This document shows, one piece after another, positions 16,922 to 23,690 of a stretch of 64,000 nt of DNA. Location of the stretch: assembly GCA_902760345.1 (NCBI GenBank), contig CACWFY010000019.1:41974-105973 (forward strand). The letters run 5' to 3'. This DNA comes from an uncultured Bacteroidales bacterium (GTDB taxonomy: Bacteria; Bacteroidota; Bacteroidia; Bacteroidales; Bacteroidaceae). A program made the position numbers and the translations under genes. The notes under the pieces are model-generated. The model searched no databases. It saw nothing but the letters and a program-made list of their open reading frames with translations, and was not told the origin of the DNA. Numbering within the stretch: position 1 is the first letter of the stretch; each line of letters opens with the position of its first letter.

Positions 16922-17150
16922 TTATCTGATAAAGTTCATGAACTGGGGACGTTCGTCGCGCTCGGGTGCAGCCTCGCCGACAGACTGCCAATGCCGCAGC
17001 AGGTTTGTTCTGTACCAGATGGCCTGCCGAGAAGAACAGGCGCTGCATCAGAGAGAGAATTCCACCGTTTGGCTGGCCATAGTAGACGGGCGTGCCCACG
17101 ATGAGTGCATCCGCCATAGTGGCTTTCTTGATAAAATCTCTTCTGTCCAT
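16922..17150 (-). pseudogene. Flavodoxin-fold NAD(P)H reductase with internal deletion
   Basis: The minus-strand frame from 17150 reads MDRRDFIKKATMADALIVG and then TPVYYGQPNGGILSLMQRL, the FMN-loop region of iron-sulfur flavoprotein/NADPH:FMN reductases, up to NKPAAALAVCRRG. Then the frame goes wrong. A different frame over the last 50 bp gives ERDERPQFMNFIR and a stop at 16922, a plausible native C-terminus. The usual N-terminal GSPR phosphate loop is also missing. The simplest reading is a gene with its 5' part and an internal segment deleted, leaving two pieces out of frame. Confidence 0.7.
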
Positions 17151-17226
17151 AGTCGTTATCTGTTTAAACCTGTTTTCGCTATTTTTTGTTACAAAAATAG
17201 TAATAATTCCGTAATTATCGCTAAAT

Positions 17227-17544
17227 TTGCACCGAATATTAGGATACTTTAATGAAGAAACAATGATTCAGCAAATATTAATGACCTTGACCCTCAAGCG
17301 ATGCGTTTACCACTTGGTATCAATCATCTACCTGCTTCTCCTTTCCTTCGGAGCATCTGCACAAGGATATAAAAACCCCGTACTTCCTGGCTTTCATGCT
17401 TATAACCGCCTCAGTGCTGACTACGCCCTCAACGACCAGCTCCACGCCACCCTGGGCTACGACTTCTTCCATGCCGATCGCGGCTCGTTCACGGTCTATG
17501 ACAACAACTCCGAGGTGTTCCTTAAACTGAAATACAGTTTTTGA
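17227..17544 (+). pseudogene. Chimeric remnant: GH43 N-terminus joined to an outer-membrane protein C-terminus
   Basis: This 105-residue ORF has a signal peptide ending in SFGASAQ followed by GYKNPVLPGFHA, which is how secreted GH43 beta-xylosidases/arabinofuranosidases begin (family sequence continues DPSV). Instead the frame jumps to YNRLSADYALNDQLHATLG, YDFFHADRG and ends EVFLKLKYSF, which looks like the last strands of an outer-membrane beta-barrel with the usual terminal Phe. The junction is near 17398. A large in-frame deletion between two formerly nearby genes explains this. A real start could be ATG 17263. The product is unlikely to be functional as an enzyme or a barrel. Confidence 0.68.
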
Positions 17545-17563
17545 ATAGTCTCTAACAAGAGAG

Positions 17564-17600
17564 CCGCCGATATCACTCATCGGACATCGGCGGTTTTTGC
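17564..17600 (+). terminator. Rho-independent terminator
   Basis: CCGCCGAT (17564-17571) pairs with ATCGGCGG (17586-17593) and is followed by TTTTTG. It ends the chimeric remnant transcript. Confidence 0.82.
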
Positions 17601-17659
17601 TTGTTAATGAACGGGCTTCGTCATTTTCATTGTTTGTTATGGTTTTACACCTGATATGT

Positions 17660-18055
17660 CTATTGAGCGTGCTTGCAATTAGCGCACCGTCCCTTACGTT
17701 CACAGTACCTTTCGCACTGTGCACAGATGTCGTAGCCGAGCATGGCGCCGAGGATGAAGTCTTCCTCGGGCGACAGCTCGTTAAGCGGACGGGTGACAAA
17801 CAGACGGATGGCATCGAGACATTCGCGGCGACCGAAGTAGACGTTCACGTTCTCCTTGCCAGCGGGCTGCACCACATAGTCTATCGACTGGCGGCCCAAG
17901 CGATGGCAGGCCTGCTGCTCGAACCGGCGGTTACAGGTGAAGAGTATCATCCTGCGCACACCTTTCTTATATTCATAGATATGATTCATCAGCACTCGCA
18001 TCTCTGATGGTAGCACCATCTGACTTGTCTGAATATCCGTTGTCCGCTGCATCAT
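17660..18055 (-). CDS. DUF2023 family protein
   Basis: A 131-residue cytoplasmic protein recognised as DUF2023, a family found beside flavodoxin genes in Bacteroidetes. It contains MNHIYEYKKGVRRMILFTCN in its first third and a Cys-rich tail (YDICAQCERYCERKG...CANCKH) with two CxxC-type pairs that could bind a metal or an iron-sulfur cluster. It lies 10 bp downstream of the flavodoxin gene in the same direction, so the two are cotranscribed and probably act together in electron transfer. The precise role is unknown. Internal Met codons near residues 13 and 19 are alternative starts. Confidence 0.85.
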   Translation of the reverse strand: MMQRTTDIQTSQMVLPSEMRVLMNHIYEYKKGVRRMILFTCNRRFEQQACHRLGRQSIDYVVQPAGKENVNVYFGRRECLDAIRLFVTRPLNELSPEEDFILGAMLGYDICAQCERYCERKGRCANCKHAQ

Positions 18056-18065
18056 ACATATTAAA

Positions 18066-18560
18066 TTAAAGGTTAGGGGAAATGGCTGCTATCCATGCTT
18101 CAATACGTGTGTCGGTCTTATCGTCCTCATTCACGTCGTCGAGGGGCAGACCCACAAACTTGCCGTCAACAACGGCTTCAGAGTCACCGAAGGTGTAACC
18201 ATCGATATCTACGGCTCCCACAAAACTGGCACCGCTGGTCTTAAGGGCGTTGAACAACTCGCCGATACCTCCCACGAAGGTGTCGCCATACGACTCGCAA
18301 TCGCCACAGCCGAAGAGGGCGATGGTCTTGCCTGTGAGGTCTGCACCCTGCAACACCTTCAAGCCGTCATACCAGTCGTCCTGCAATTCGCCTGCGCCCC
18401 AAGTAGAGGTACCAAGGATCAGGTTCTGGTTGTTATTCACTACATCGGCTGTGAGGTTCTGTACGTCAATAGCCTCACAACCCAACTTCTGGGCTATCTT
18501 CTCTGCGATAGCCTCGCATGTTCCTGTCGAGGAACCGTAAACTACAATAGTTTTACTCAT
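18066..18560 (-). CDS. fldA: Flavodoxin
   Basis: A 164-residue long-chain-type flavodoxin, a cytoplasmic FMN electron carrier that can replace ferredoxin under iron limitation. The phosphate-binding loop YGSSTGTCEAIAEKIA is at residues 8-23, GTSTWGAGELQDDWYDG gives the first isoalloxazine loop, and GCGDCESYGDTFVGG the second region. The length matches the family. It has a consensus promoter at 18611-18641 and is followed after 10 bp by the DUF2023 gene. Confidence 0.96.
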   Translation of the reverse strand: MSKTIVVYGSSTGTCEAIAEKIAQKLGCEAIDVQNLTADVVNNNQNLILGTSTWGAGELQDDWYDGLKVLQGADLTGKTIALFGCGDCESYGDTFVGGIGELFNALKTSGASFVGAVDIDGYTFGDSEAVVDGKFVGLPLDDVNEDDKTDTRIEAWIAAISPNL

Positions 18561-18610
18561 TACTATATTATCTAAAATGGCTAAAAAATTAACTATTCAA
18601 AATCACGCTG

Positions 18611-18641
18611 CAAAGGTACGACGAAAATCCCGACGGCACAA
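18611..18641 (-). promoter_or_regulatory. Promoter of fldA
   Basis: On the minus strand, TTG (18641-18639), 20 bp and TACCTTTG (18618-18611) form a consensus promoter about 50 bp upstream of fldA. An imperfect inverted repeat (about 18625-18675, ATCCCGACGG/CCATCGGGAT) overlaps its upstream side. Confidence 0.78.
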
Positions 18642-18767
18642 TACTCAAAACAGAGTGTTTTACCATCGGGATATGCAGGGTTTCTAATGAAACGCGATTA
18701 GCAAGAAGTAGGTATTTACATGATGTAATAAAGATATGTTATAACATTTTCTCTATTGTTCTAATTC

Positions 18768-20474
18768 TTAATACGCGTATACTAATCCGTACTTCTCATG
18801 TAAACTACGAAGGGTGCCATCAGACTTCATCTGGCGGATGATGTTATTGACTAATTGTAGCAGATCATCCTGACCCTTGCGCATCAGCACGCCAATCTCT
18901 CCGTGGGTGAAAGGAGCATTCAAAAGCGGGGCAGCGAGGCGTGGGTCATTCTGTACATACCATGGAGCTTCGGTTATCTCCGTTATCATCACATCGGCAT
19001 AGCCCTCGGCCACCTGATTGGGGATTTCCTCGTTCTTCTGATAGACGATGATGGTGGCATGGGGCAGATTCGCATTGGCAAATTTCTCGTTAAGTCCGCC
19101 CGGATTTACCATCACGCGAACTTCTGGCTTGTCGATGTCGGCCAGCGACTGGTAGCGGTCGGCGTCGGCAGCACGGCAGAGGATGGTCTTGCCGTTGGCC
19201 AGATAACCGTCACTCATCAGCATCGTCTCCTTTCGTGTGTCGGTAATGGTGATGCCACCGATGGCGAGGTCGAAGGTTTGCGGCTCAGCCAGCACATCGG
19301 CAGTCAGCGTAGGCCACGAAGTATTAACGAATTCAAAACCTACACCGATGCGCTCGGCTATCTTCTCTGCCATTTCAATGCCGAAGCCCCAGTAGTTTCC
19401 GTCGGCCTCGCGGTAGGAGAGAGGGCGATAGTCGCCTGTGGTGCCCACCAGCAACGTGCCTCGCTCCTGGATGCGGGTGACAGTTGGCTGGTGAATCTTG
19501 CGCCACTCTTTGGCACGTACCTTGATGTTCCGTTGCAGGCACTCGCTGTAGAGCCACGGCTCGCAGCTGTGGATGTCGCCCACGTTCAGGAAACCGCGGA
19601 ACGGGGGATATTCGGAGGCGCTGTAGTTGGTGGCCACGAGGACGTGATGCTCAGGTGAGACGGTGATGGTGATGGTGTCATGGAATATGGCGGGCGTGGC
19701 ATCGGTGCGCCAGTTCACGGGGTTGATGCAGATGTCGGAGCCTGCAATGAGGGGCAGCACATACTTCACGTCCTTTACGGTGTTGTAACAGATGGTGACG
19801 CCCGTGTCGGTCTCGCCCTCGGCGGGGCGGATGTGGCTACACGCGGCCATGTCGGCCTTGGTCACCTTGTAGCCCAGCACGTAGGCGGCGGCCAACTGGC
19901 TGTAGGTCTCGTCGTCGATGTGCTTCAGCAGTTCCACCACGGCCAGACCGCCCTGGCTGAAGCCTGCGAGGATGAGCGGGCGCGACTGGTCACGCTGCGC
20001 CTGAAAGAGGTCGAAGGCCGTGCGCACGTCATCCATCGACAGACGGGTACGCTGATAAACGGTGTCCTCGCTGTTGGTCATGAACGCCTGGATGGTCGTG
20101 TGGCGATAGAAAGGCGCATAGAAGCGGTTGCCGGGCGACATATAGGCCGCCACCTTCTTCATCTCCAGGTCAGCCATGTGGGCGCGGTGCTCTGGGTTCC
20201 ACACGTCGGCGTAGTGGCATACCTTGCCGTCTGCTGTCGTCCAGTCGTCCTCCCACGTCGAAACAACGTAGAACACGTCGGCTCCCGTGCCGTCCGAGTC
20301 GCCGTCTGCCGTAATCCACATCGTGGGGTTGCTATAGTCAGGAGCCTGTGGGATATACCGGCTCTCTACCGTCTGCCCCGACGTATTATCGTCGTTCGCC
20401 GTACAAGATGCAAACGCCGCCGTACCGCAGATTGTGAGTATGAGGGCTATCAGCCAAAGTCTTGTTCGTTTCAT
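18768..20474 (-). CDS. Lipoprotein fusing a DUF3089 alpha/beta hydrolase with a family-3 solute-binding (cyclohexadienyl dehydratase-like) domain
   Basis: The 568-residue protein has a signal peptide with lipobox FASC (Cys 24), so it is an exported lipoprotein. Residues about 40-325 form a DUF3089 hydrolase: nucleophile elbow AGFSQGG with Ser 173 and a late NVGDIHSCE with a candidate catalytic His near 302. Residues about 337-568 form a complete periplasmic binding-protein fold of the SBP_bac_3 type (GTTGDYRPLSYREADGNYWG, GGITITDTRKETMLMSDGY, VMVNPGGLNEKFANA, DVMITEITEAPWYV). This second half resembles secreted cyclohexadienyl/arogenate dehydratases (PheC) more than amino-acid transport receptors, and no ABC transporter genes are nearby. 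The combined function is unknown. A lipoprotein gene lies 4 bp upstream. Confidence 0.82.
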   Translation of the reverse strand: MKRTRLWLIALILTICGTAAFASCTANDDNTSGQTVESRYIPQAPDYSNPTMWITADGDSDGTGADVFYVVSTWEDDWTTADGKVCHYADVWNPEHRAHMADLEMKKVAAYMSPGNRFYAPFYRHTTIQAFMTNSEDTVYQRTRLSMDDVRTAFDLFQAQRDQSRPLILAGFSQGGLAVVELLKHIDDETYSQLAAAYVLGYKVTKADMAACSHIRPAEGETDTGVTICYNTVKDVKYVLPLIAGSDICINPVNWRTDATPAIFHDTITITVSPEHHVLVATNYSASEYPPFRGFLNVGDIHSCEPWLYSECLQRNIKVRAKEWRKIHQPTVTRIQERGTLLVGTTGDYRPLSYREADGNYWGFGIEMAEKIAERIGVGFEFVNTSWPTLTADVLAEPQTFDLAIGGITITDTRKETMLMSDGYLANGKTILCRAADADRYQSLADIDKPEVRVMVNPGGLNEKFANANLPHATIIVYQKNEEIPNQVAEGYADVMITEITEAPWYVQNDPRLAAPLLNAPFTHGEIGVLMRKGQDDLLQLVNNIIRQMKSDGTLRSLHEKYGLVYAY

Positions 20475-20477
20475 ATT

Positions 20478-20906
20478 TTAGTTCTCCTTCTCTAAATAAT
20501 CAAATATATCAATAGTTCCTGCCTCGTTTCTGACATCAAGGGTAGGAACATACTCTTCCATTCTCGTTGTGCCACTTGTCTTGTCGACGTAGAAATTGAC
20601 GAATGCCCCAGTATAACTGCGGAAAACCACCTGAAAGGCAGAATCGGTTTCTTCGCCCATCTGTACATACATGATGGAGGGATTTTCTTCTGCAGCGCTC
20701 CAGTCATACGCGCTATGGCAATAGTTGCTGACTCCTTCGTAGGCCATCTCAGCTGTTATTTTACTCTTTGTGGTATTGGCTTCGCCTTCGTCCGTCACGA
20801 CTCGGCCATCCAAGCGAGCTTGGCGGCTCTCGCTGTTCCGTCCGTTGTTGCCACAAGAGCAGAATAACAAGATAGCCAATATGAATGAAAAGGCGATATG
20901 TTTCAT
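20478..20906 (-). CDS. Small lipoprotein of unknown function carrying a repeat-encoded segment
   Basis: A 142-residue exported lipoprotein: the hydrophobic N-terminus ends in LFCSC (Cys 18). The mature part (about 50-142, from TAEMAYEGVSNYCHSAYDW to the end) looks like a small periplasmic domain of the kind seen in uncharacterised Bacteroidales proteins. It suggests no catalytic motif. Residues 23-38 (NSESRQARLDGRVVTD) are encoded by copy B of a dispersed hairpin element, so this part was probably gained by insertion. The gene ends 4 bp before the hydrolase/binding-protein fusion gene, and the pair is probably one operon. Confidence 0.72.
   Translation of the reverse strand: MKHIAFSFILAILLFCSCGNNGRNSESRQARLDGRVVTDEGEANTTKSKITAEMAYEGVSNYCHSAYDWSAAEENPSIMYVQMGEETDSAFQVVFRSYTGAFVNFYVDKTSGTTRMEEYVPTLDVRNEAGTIDIFDYLEKEN
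20794..20839 (+). repeat. Variable-core hairpin element, copy B (inside a lipoprotein gene)
   Basis: The flanks GTCACGACTCGG (20794-20805) and CTCTCGCTGTTCC (20827-20839) are identical to copy C at 38794/38831. The core is a different palindrome, CCAAGCGAGCTTGG. The element is read through in frame by the minus-strand lipoprotein gene. Confidence 0.72.
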
Positions 20907-20911
20907 AAGTG

Positions 20912-21070
20912 CTATCTTATTTCTTCTAATTCGCCAGTCTCTGAGTCTATAATAAACCCGCGAACCACCACATCCTTTGGTACAAGAGGGTGGGTCTTGA
21001 TCCCCCCTGCTTTATAGCCGTCCCCCATTAGGGGGCTCAAAATGTTATAGTCAATAATCTGGTCTATCAT
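20912..21070 (-). pseudogene. Beta-carbonic anhydrase remnant with internal deletion
   Basis: The minus strand encodes a 52-residue ORF. Its first residues MIDQIIDYN and last part HPLVPKDVVVRGF and IIDSETGELEEIR match the two ends of a beta-class carbonic anhydrase of about 180 residues. The middle, which would contain the zinc Cys/Asp/His residues, is replaced by about 17 unrelated residues encoded by a CCCCCTAATGGGGG-centred segment. The remaining peptide cannot bind zinc. A TAACTTTG box on the minus strand near 21161-21168 may be its old promoter. The ORF ends 6 bp upstream of the lipoprotein gene, so it may now serve only as leader sequence. Confidence 0.65.
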
Positions 21071-21091
21071 AAGCTTATTCTCTTAAACTAG

Positions 21092-21131
21092 AAAGTTGGT
21101 ACTCACCACTTAAAAGTTGGTACTCACCACT
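21092..21131 (+). repeat. Two direct 19-bp repeats, 21-bp period
   Basis: AAAGTTGGTACTCACCACT occurs at 21092-21110 and again at 21113-21131. They lie between the carbonic anhydrase remnant and yjbQ, upstream of both divergent transcription units, so they could be operator sites. Confidence 0.7.
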
Positions 21132-21190
21132 TTCTTGTAATAACAGCGCAAATTTTGCTTGCAAAGTTAGTGATTTTTCAGTAGATTTTG

Positions 21191-21198
21191 TAAATTTG
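21191..21198 (+). promoter_or_regulatory. -7 box of the yjbQ operon
   Basis: TAAATTTG matches the TAnnTTTG consensus 34 bp before the ATG at 21232. No clear -33 box was found at the right distance. It supports ATG 21232 over the longer frame beginning at a TTG in this box. Confidence 0.55.
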
Positions 21199-21231
21199 CA
21201 CCTTAGAATTAGGATTGTTTATGAAGTTGTT

Positions 21232-21645
21232 ATGATTCAGCAAGTAGAAATAACGCTAAAATCTAAGTCTCGCGGATTCCATTTAGTGACCAGTGAGATT
21301 CTGAGCCAGCTGCCCAAGTTACCAAAGACAGGCATCGTCAACATCTTTTGTAAGCACACGAGTTGTGGATTGAGCATCAATGAGAATGCAGATCCTGATG
21401 TGCGGGTAGATATGGAAACCATTTTCAACCGGCTCGTCCCTGAGAACCGTCCAGAGTATGAACATACGTTGGAGGGTGCAGACGATATGCCTGCTCATGC
21501 CAAGTCAACACTGAGTGGTGTCAGCCTGACCATTCCCATTACGAACGGACACTTGAACATGGGAACCTGGCAAGGAATCTATTTTTGCGAGTATAGGAAT
21601 TACGGTGGGGCAAGAAAACTGGTCGTAACAATCATAGGAGAGTAA
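21232..21645 (+). CDS. yjbQ: YjbQ family protein (UPF0047, secondary thiamine-phosphate synthase type)
   Basis: A 137-residue cytoplasmic protein of the YjbQ/UPF0047 family. It begins MIQQVEITLKSKSRGFHLVT, and has CKHTSCGLSINENADPDVR with the conserved His and Asn/Asp region and GTWQGIYFCEYRN near the end. Family members have a weak side activity as thiamine-phosphate synthase; the physiological role is not settled. The start is ATG 21232, since the -7 box lies at 21191-21198. It is separated by 3 bp from a nitroreductase gene and heads a four-gene operon. Confidence 0.9.
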   Translation: MIQQVEITLKSKSRGFHLVTSEILSQLPKLPKTGIVNIFCKHTSCGLSINENADPDVRVDMETIFNRLVPENRPEYEHTLEGADDMPAHAKSTLSGVSLTIPITNGHLNMGTWQGIYFCEYRNYGGARKLVVTIIGE

Positions 21646-21648
21646 TAT

Positions 21649-22146
21649 ATGAATTTTTTAGAACTTGTAAAGAACAGATACAGTTGTAGGGCTTATAAGT
21701 CCATCAACGTGGAGAAAGAGAAGTTAGACTATATTCTGGAATGTGTCCGCTTTGCACCTTCAGCAGTGAACAAACAACCCTGGCTATTCCACATTGTCAG
21801 CAATGAGGAGGACAAGGCTAAGCTTCAGCAATGCTATAATCGTGACTGGTTCAAGACAGCTCCGATGTATATCATTGCCTCTATCCTACATGATGAAGAG
21901 TGGGTTAGATCTGACGGTAAACATCATGGCAACATTGATATTGCCATTGCCGTGGAACACCTTTGTCTGGCTGCAACGGAACAAGGCCTGGCTACCTGCT
22001 GGGTATGCAACTTTAACGCTAATCTCTGTAAGGAGCAGTTTGGCTTACCTGAGAATGAGGAACCTGCCGTCATCATTCCATTGGGCTATGCTGCAGACGA
22101 GATGAAGCCCAAGAGCCGTAAGGCTATTGACCAAATAGTTAAATGA
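21649..22146 (+). CDS. Nitroreductase family protein
   Basis: A 165-residue FMN-dependent nitroreductase-fold oxidoreductase. The N-terminal RYSCRAYKSI segment binds FMN phosphate in this family, FAPSAVNKQPWLFHIV gives the next FMN contact region, and the middle AVEHLCLAATEQGLATCWV is a typical helix and strand. It is shorter than the usual 170-200 residues but complete. Its physiological substrate is unknown. It follows yjbQ by 3 bp and precedes two tiny ORFs, so it is cotranscribed. Confidence 0.92.
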   Translation: MNFLELVKNRYSCRAYKSINVEKEKLDYILECVRFAPSAVNKQPWLFHIVSNEEDKAKLQQCYNRDWFKTAPMYIIASILHDEEWVRSDGKHHGNIDIAIAVEHLCLAATEQGLATCWVCNFNANLCKEQFGLPENEEPAVIIPLGYAADEMKPKSRKAIDQIVK

Positions 22147-22147
22147 G

Positions 22148-22297
22148 ATGGCATACACAGGAAGATTCGGACAATCTGACGATTTCCGTCGTGAGGAGCT
22201 GATACGAGTGATTGAGCATTCTGTTGAGAATCTGACTCTTCAGGAGTTGGAGGCTTTGTATTACGATATGTCGACGAAGAACTACATCAACGAATGA
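22148..22297 (+). CDS. Small protein of unknown function (49 aa)
   Basis: The ORF MAYTGRFGQSDDFRREEL continues with an amphipathic helical region (IRVIEHSVENLTLQELEALY) and ends YINE. It begins 1 bp after the nitroreductase stop and overlaps the next ORF by four bases (ATGA), a pattern typical of translationally coupled genes. I do not recognise the family. The charged N-terminus and helical C-terminus suggest a small cytoplasmic protein. Confidence 0.6.
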   Translation: MAYTGRFGQSDDFRREELIRVIEHSVENLTLQELEALYYDMSTKNYINE

Positions 22298-22494
22298 AGC
22301 TAGAGAAACAAAAGATCAAATATTCTGCTATATTCTGTATCTGCTGGTTTGCCGTTTTAGTTTTTCTGGTTGACGGAGTCCTGAAATTCCAGACATTGGT
22401 TGACTATTTCGGTTCATACGCATTGGTAGAGATATGCTTATTGCTATTGGTCACTCTACCCACACTGGCAGTATACAGATTAACAAAAGAATAA
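22294..22494 (+). CDS. Small membrane protein (66 aa)
   Basis: A 66-residue ORF with two predicted membrane helices (about 11-31, IFCICWFAVLVFLVDGV, and about 41-58, LVEICLLLLVTLPTLAV), a basic N-terminus and basic tail. It is coupled to the preceding small ORF by an ATGA overlap and is the last gene of the yjbQ operon. Its family is not recognised. An inverted repeat (GAGGACTC near 22498 and GAGTCCTC near 22550, enclosing GGAATC/GATTCC) follows and may end transcription. Confidence 0.65.
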   Translation: MKLEKQKIKYSAIFCICWFAVLVFLVDGVLKFQTLVDYFGSYALVEICLLLLVTLPTLAVYRLTKE

Positions 22495-22622
22495 GCCGAG
22501 GACTCTGCGTACAGCACAAAAAAGGAATCCCATTGCTGAGATTCCCGGGAGTCCTCATGTGAGGCATATAGTGGAGCAAAACGGTAATCGTCTTGACGCT
22601 TGCTACTGAAAGGACGCAAGAA

Positions 22623-23223
22623 TTACCTGTGACCTCCGAAGTGGCCGGAACCACCGTGATTGCTGCGAGTGTTCATAGCAATTTCGCGATTTGAAGCCTT
22701 ATGAGCATTGTGGTTACCCATATTGTGGTTGCCCATATTGTGAACCTTGTCGTGCATCGGAGCATTCTTGCCAGGCAAGCGTCCTTCAGCCGAGCGGTGA
22801 TGTCCCATTGCCGGAGCAGGTGCGGGCTTGTGCATGTGAGCATAGTGTGAGCCATGAACTCTGTTATGACCACCACGGTAGCTCACGAACACCGTCGGAT
22901 GTGCATTGTAGAAACGACCTCTGCCATAGTGAGTGTACACTGCGAATGTCCAGCCGTCAGCCTTCCATGCTACGGGACGATAGAAGTGGTTCAGAGCCAC
23001 ATACTTGTCATACTGCCACGGAGTCAGCACGAAGCGGAGGTCTGCGTTACGACGATCCCACCAGATGCCAAACACGTCGCCATGTCCGTTCAGCGGTAAG
23101 GTTCAGCTCGTAGGCCATCTTGTCCGAGAGGAACAGTGCCTCGTGCTTTGCTGCGTTGTAGCTCATTGCGTTGGCCGAGATAGTCATGACCATCATCACT
23201 GCCAGGATCATCATCTTCTTCAT
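22623..23223 (-). pseudogene. Small secreted Bacteroidales protein, frameshifted
   Basis: The gene starts at ATG 23223 with a clear signal peptide (MKKMMILAVMMVMTISANA) followed by MSYNAAKHEALFLSDKMAYE and LNLT. The frame then breaks near 23085-23100. The continuation GIWWDRRNADLRFVLTPWQY is in another frame and runs to a His/Asn/Gly-rich tail ending FGGHR at 22623. Related exported proteins have about 15-20 more residues between LNLT and the GIWW region, so a short deletion that also shifted the frame is likely. A promoter (TTTG, 20 bp, GATCTTTG) lies upstream. Function is unknown. If the base call is wrong, the gene would be intact apart from the shortened loop. Confidence 0.68.
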
Positions 23224-23276
23224 ATCGTTATCTCCGATCTTTAAAGAGTTATACATTTTGTTTCTTGTTCACGGTG

Positions 23277-23308
23277 CAAAGATCGGAACTTTTATTGAGG
23301 TTAACAAA
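23277..23308 (-). promoter_or_regulatory. Promoter of the small secreted-protein gene
   Basis: On the minus strand, TTTG (23308-23305), 20 bp and GATCTTTG (23284-23277) match the consensus with one -7 mismatch. Confidence 0.6.
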
Positions 23309-23493
23309 GGAATAATCCTAATTCAGAAGGGAGAAAATCCTATTCTTGCGTAGGAAAATCCGCATATATTATACAAGAAAACTCATTACCTCATTGAAAA
23401 AACCCCTCAAAGGACGAGTCCGCTACCCCAAAACCATTGACAACTACCCAAAATGTTCTATCAATGTTCCATCAAAAATTGAGGTGTCTAGAA

Positions 23494-23531
23494 ATAAAAA
23501 ACTCTGCAAGATACTATCCTACAGAGAGTTC
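23494..23531 (-). terminator. Terminator of tRNA-His
   Basis: On the minus strand AACTCTCTG near 23530-23522 pairs with CAGAGTT near 23506-23500, followed by a T run. It is directly downstream of tRNA-His. Confidence 0.65.
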
Positions 23532-23538
23532 CTTTTGG

Positions 23539-23613
23539 GGTGCCCGGACGGACTCGAACCGTCGACATTCAGAACCACAATCTGACGCTCTAACCAACTG
23601 AACTACGGGCACC
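23539..23613 (-). tRNA. tRNA-His (anticodon GTG)
   Basis: The acceptor GGTGCCCG pairs with CGGGCACC, including the extra G at position -1 opposite C73 that marks tRNA-His. The anticodon loop is TTGTGGT with anticodon GTG. A CCA appears to be encoded at 23538-23536. Confidence 0.95.
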
Positions 23614-23631
23614 ATTTCTGAATTGCGGGTG

Positions 23632-23663
23632 CAAAGGTACGGGAAAAATTTGGATTGACCAAA
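23632..23663 (-). promoter_or_regulatory. Promoter of tRNA-His
   Basis: TTTG (23663-23660), 20 bp and TACCTTTG (23639-23632) on the minus strand; an exact consensus with the same -7 box as the other two tRNA promoters. Confidence 0.85.
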
Positions 23664-23690
23664 TTATTCCCGTACTTTTTTCAAAAAACT

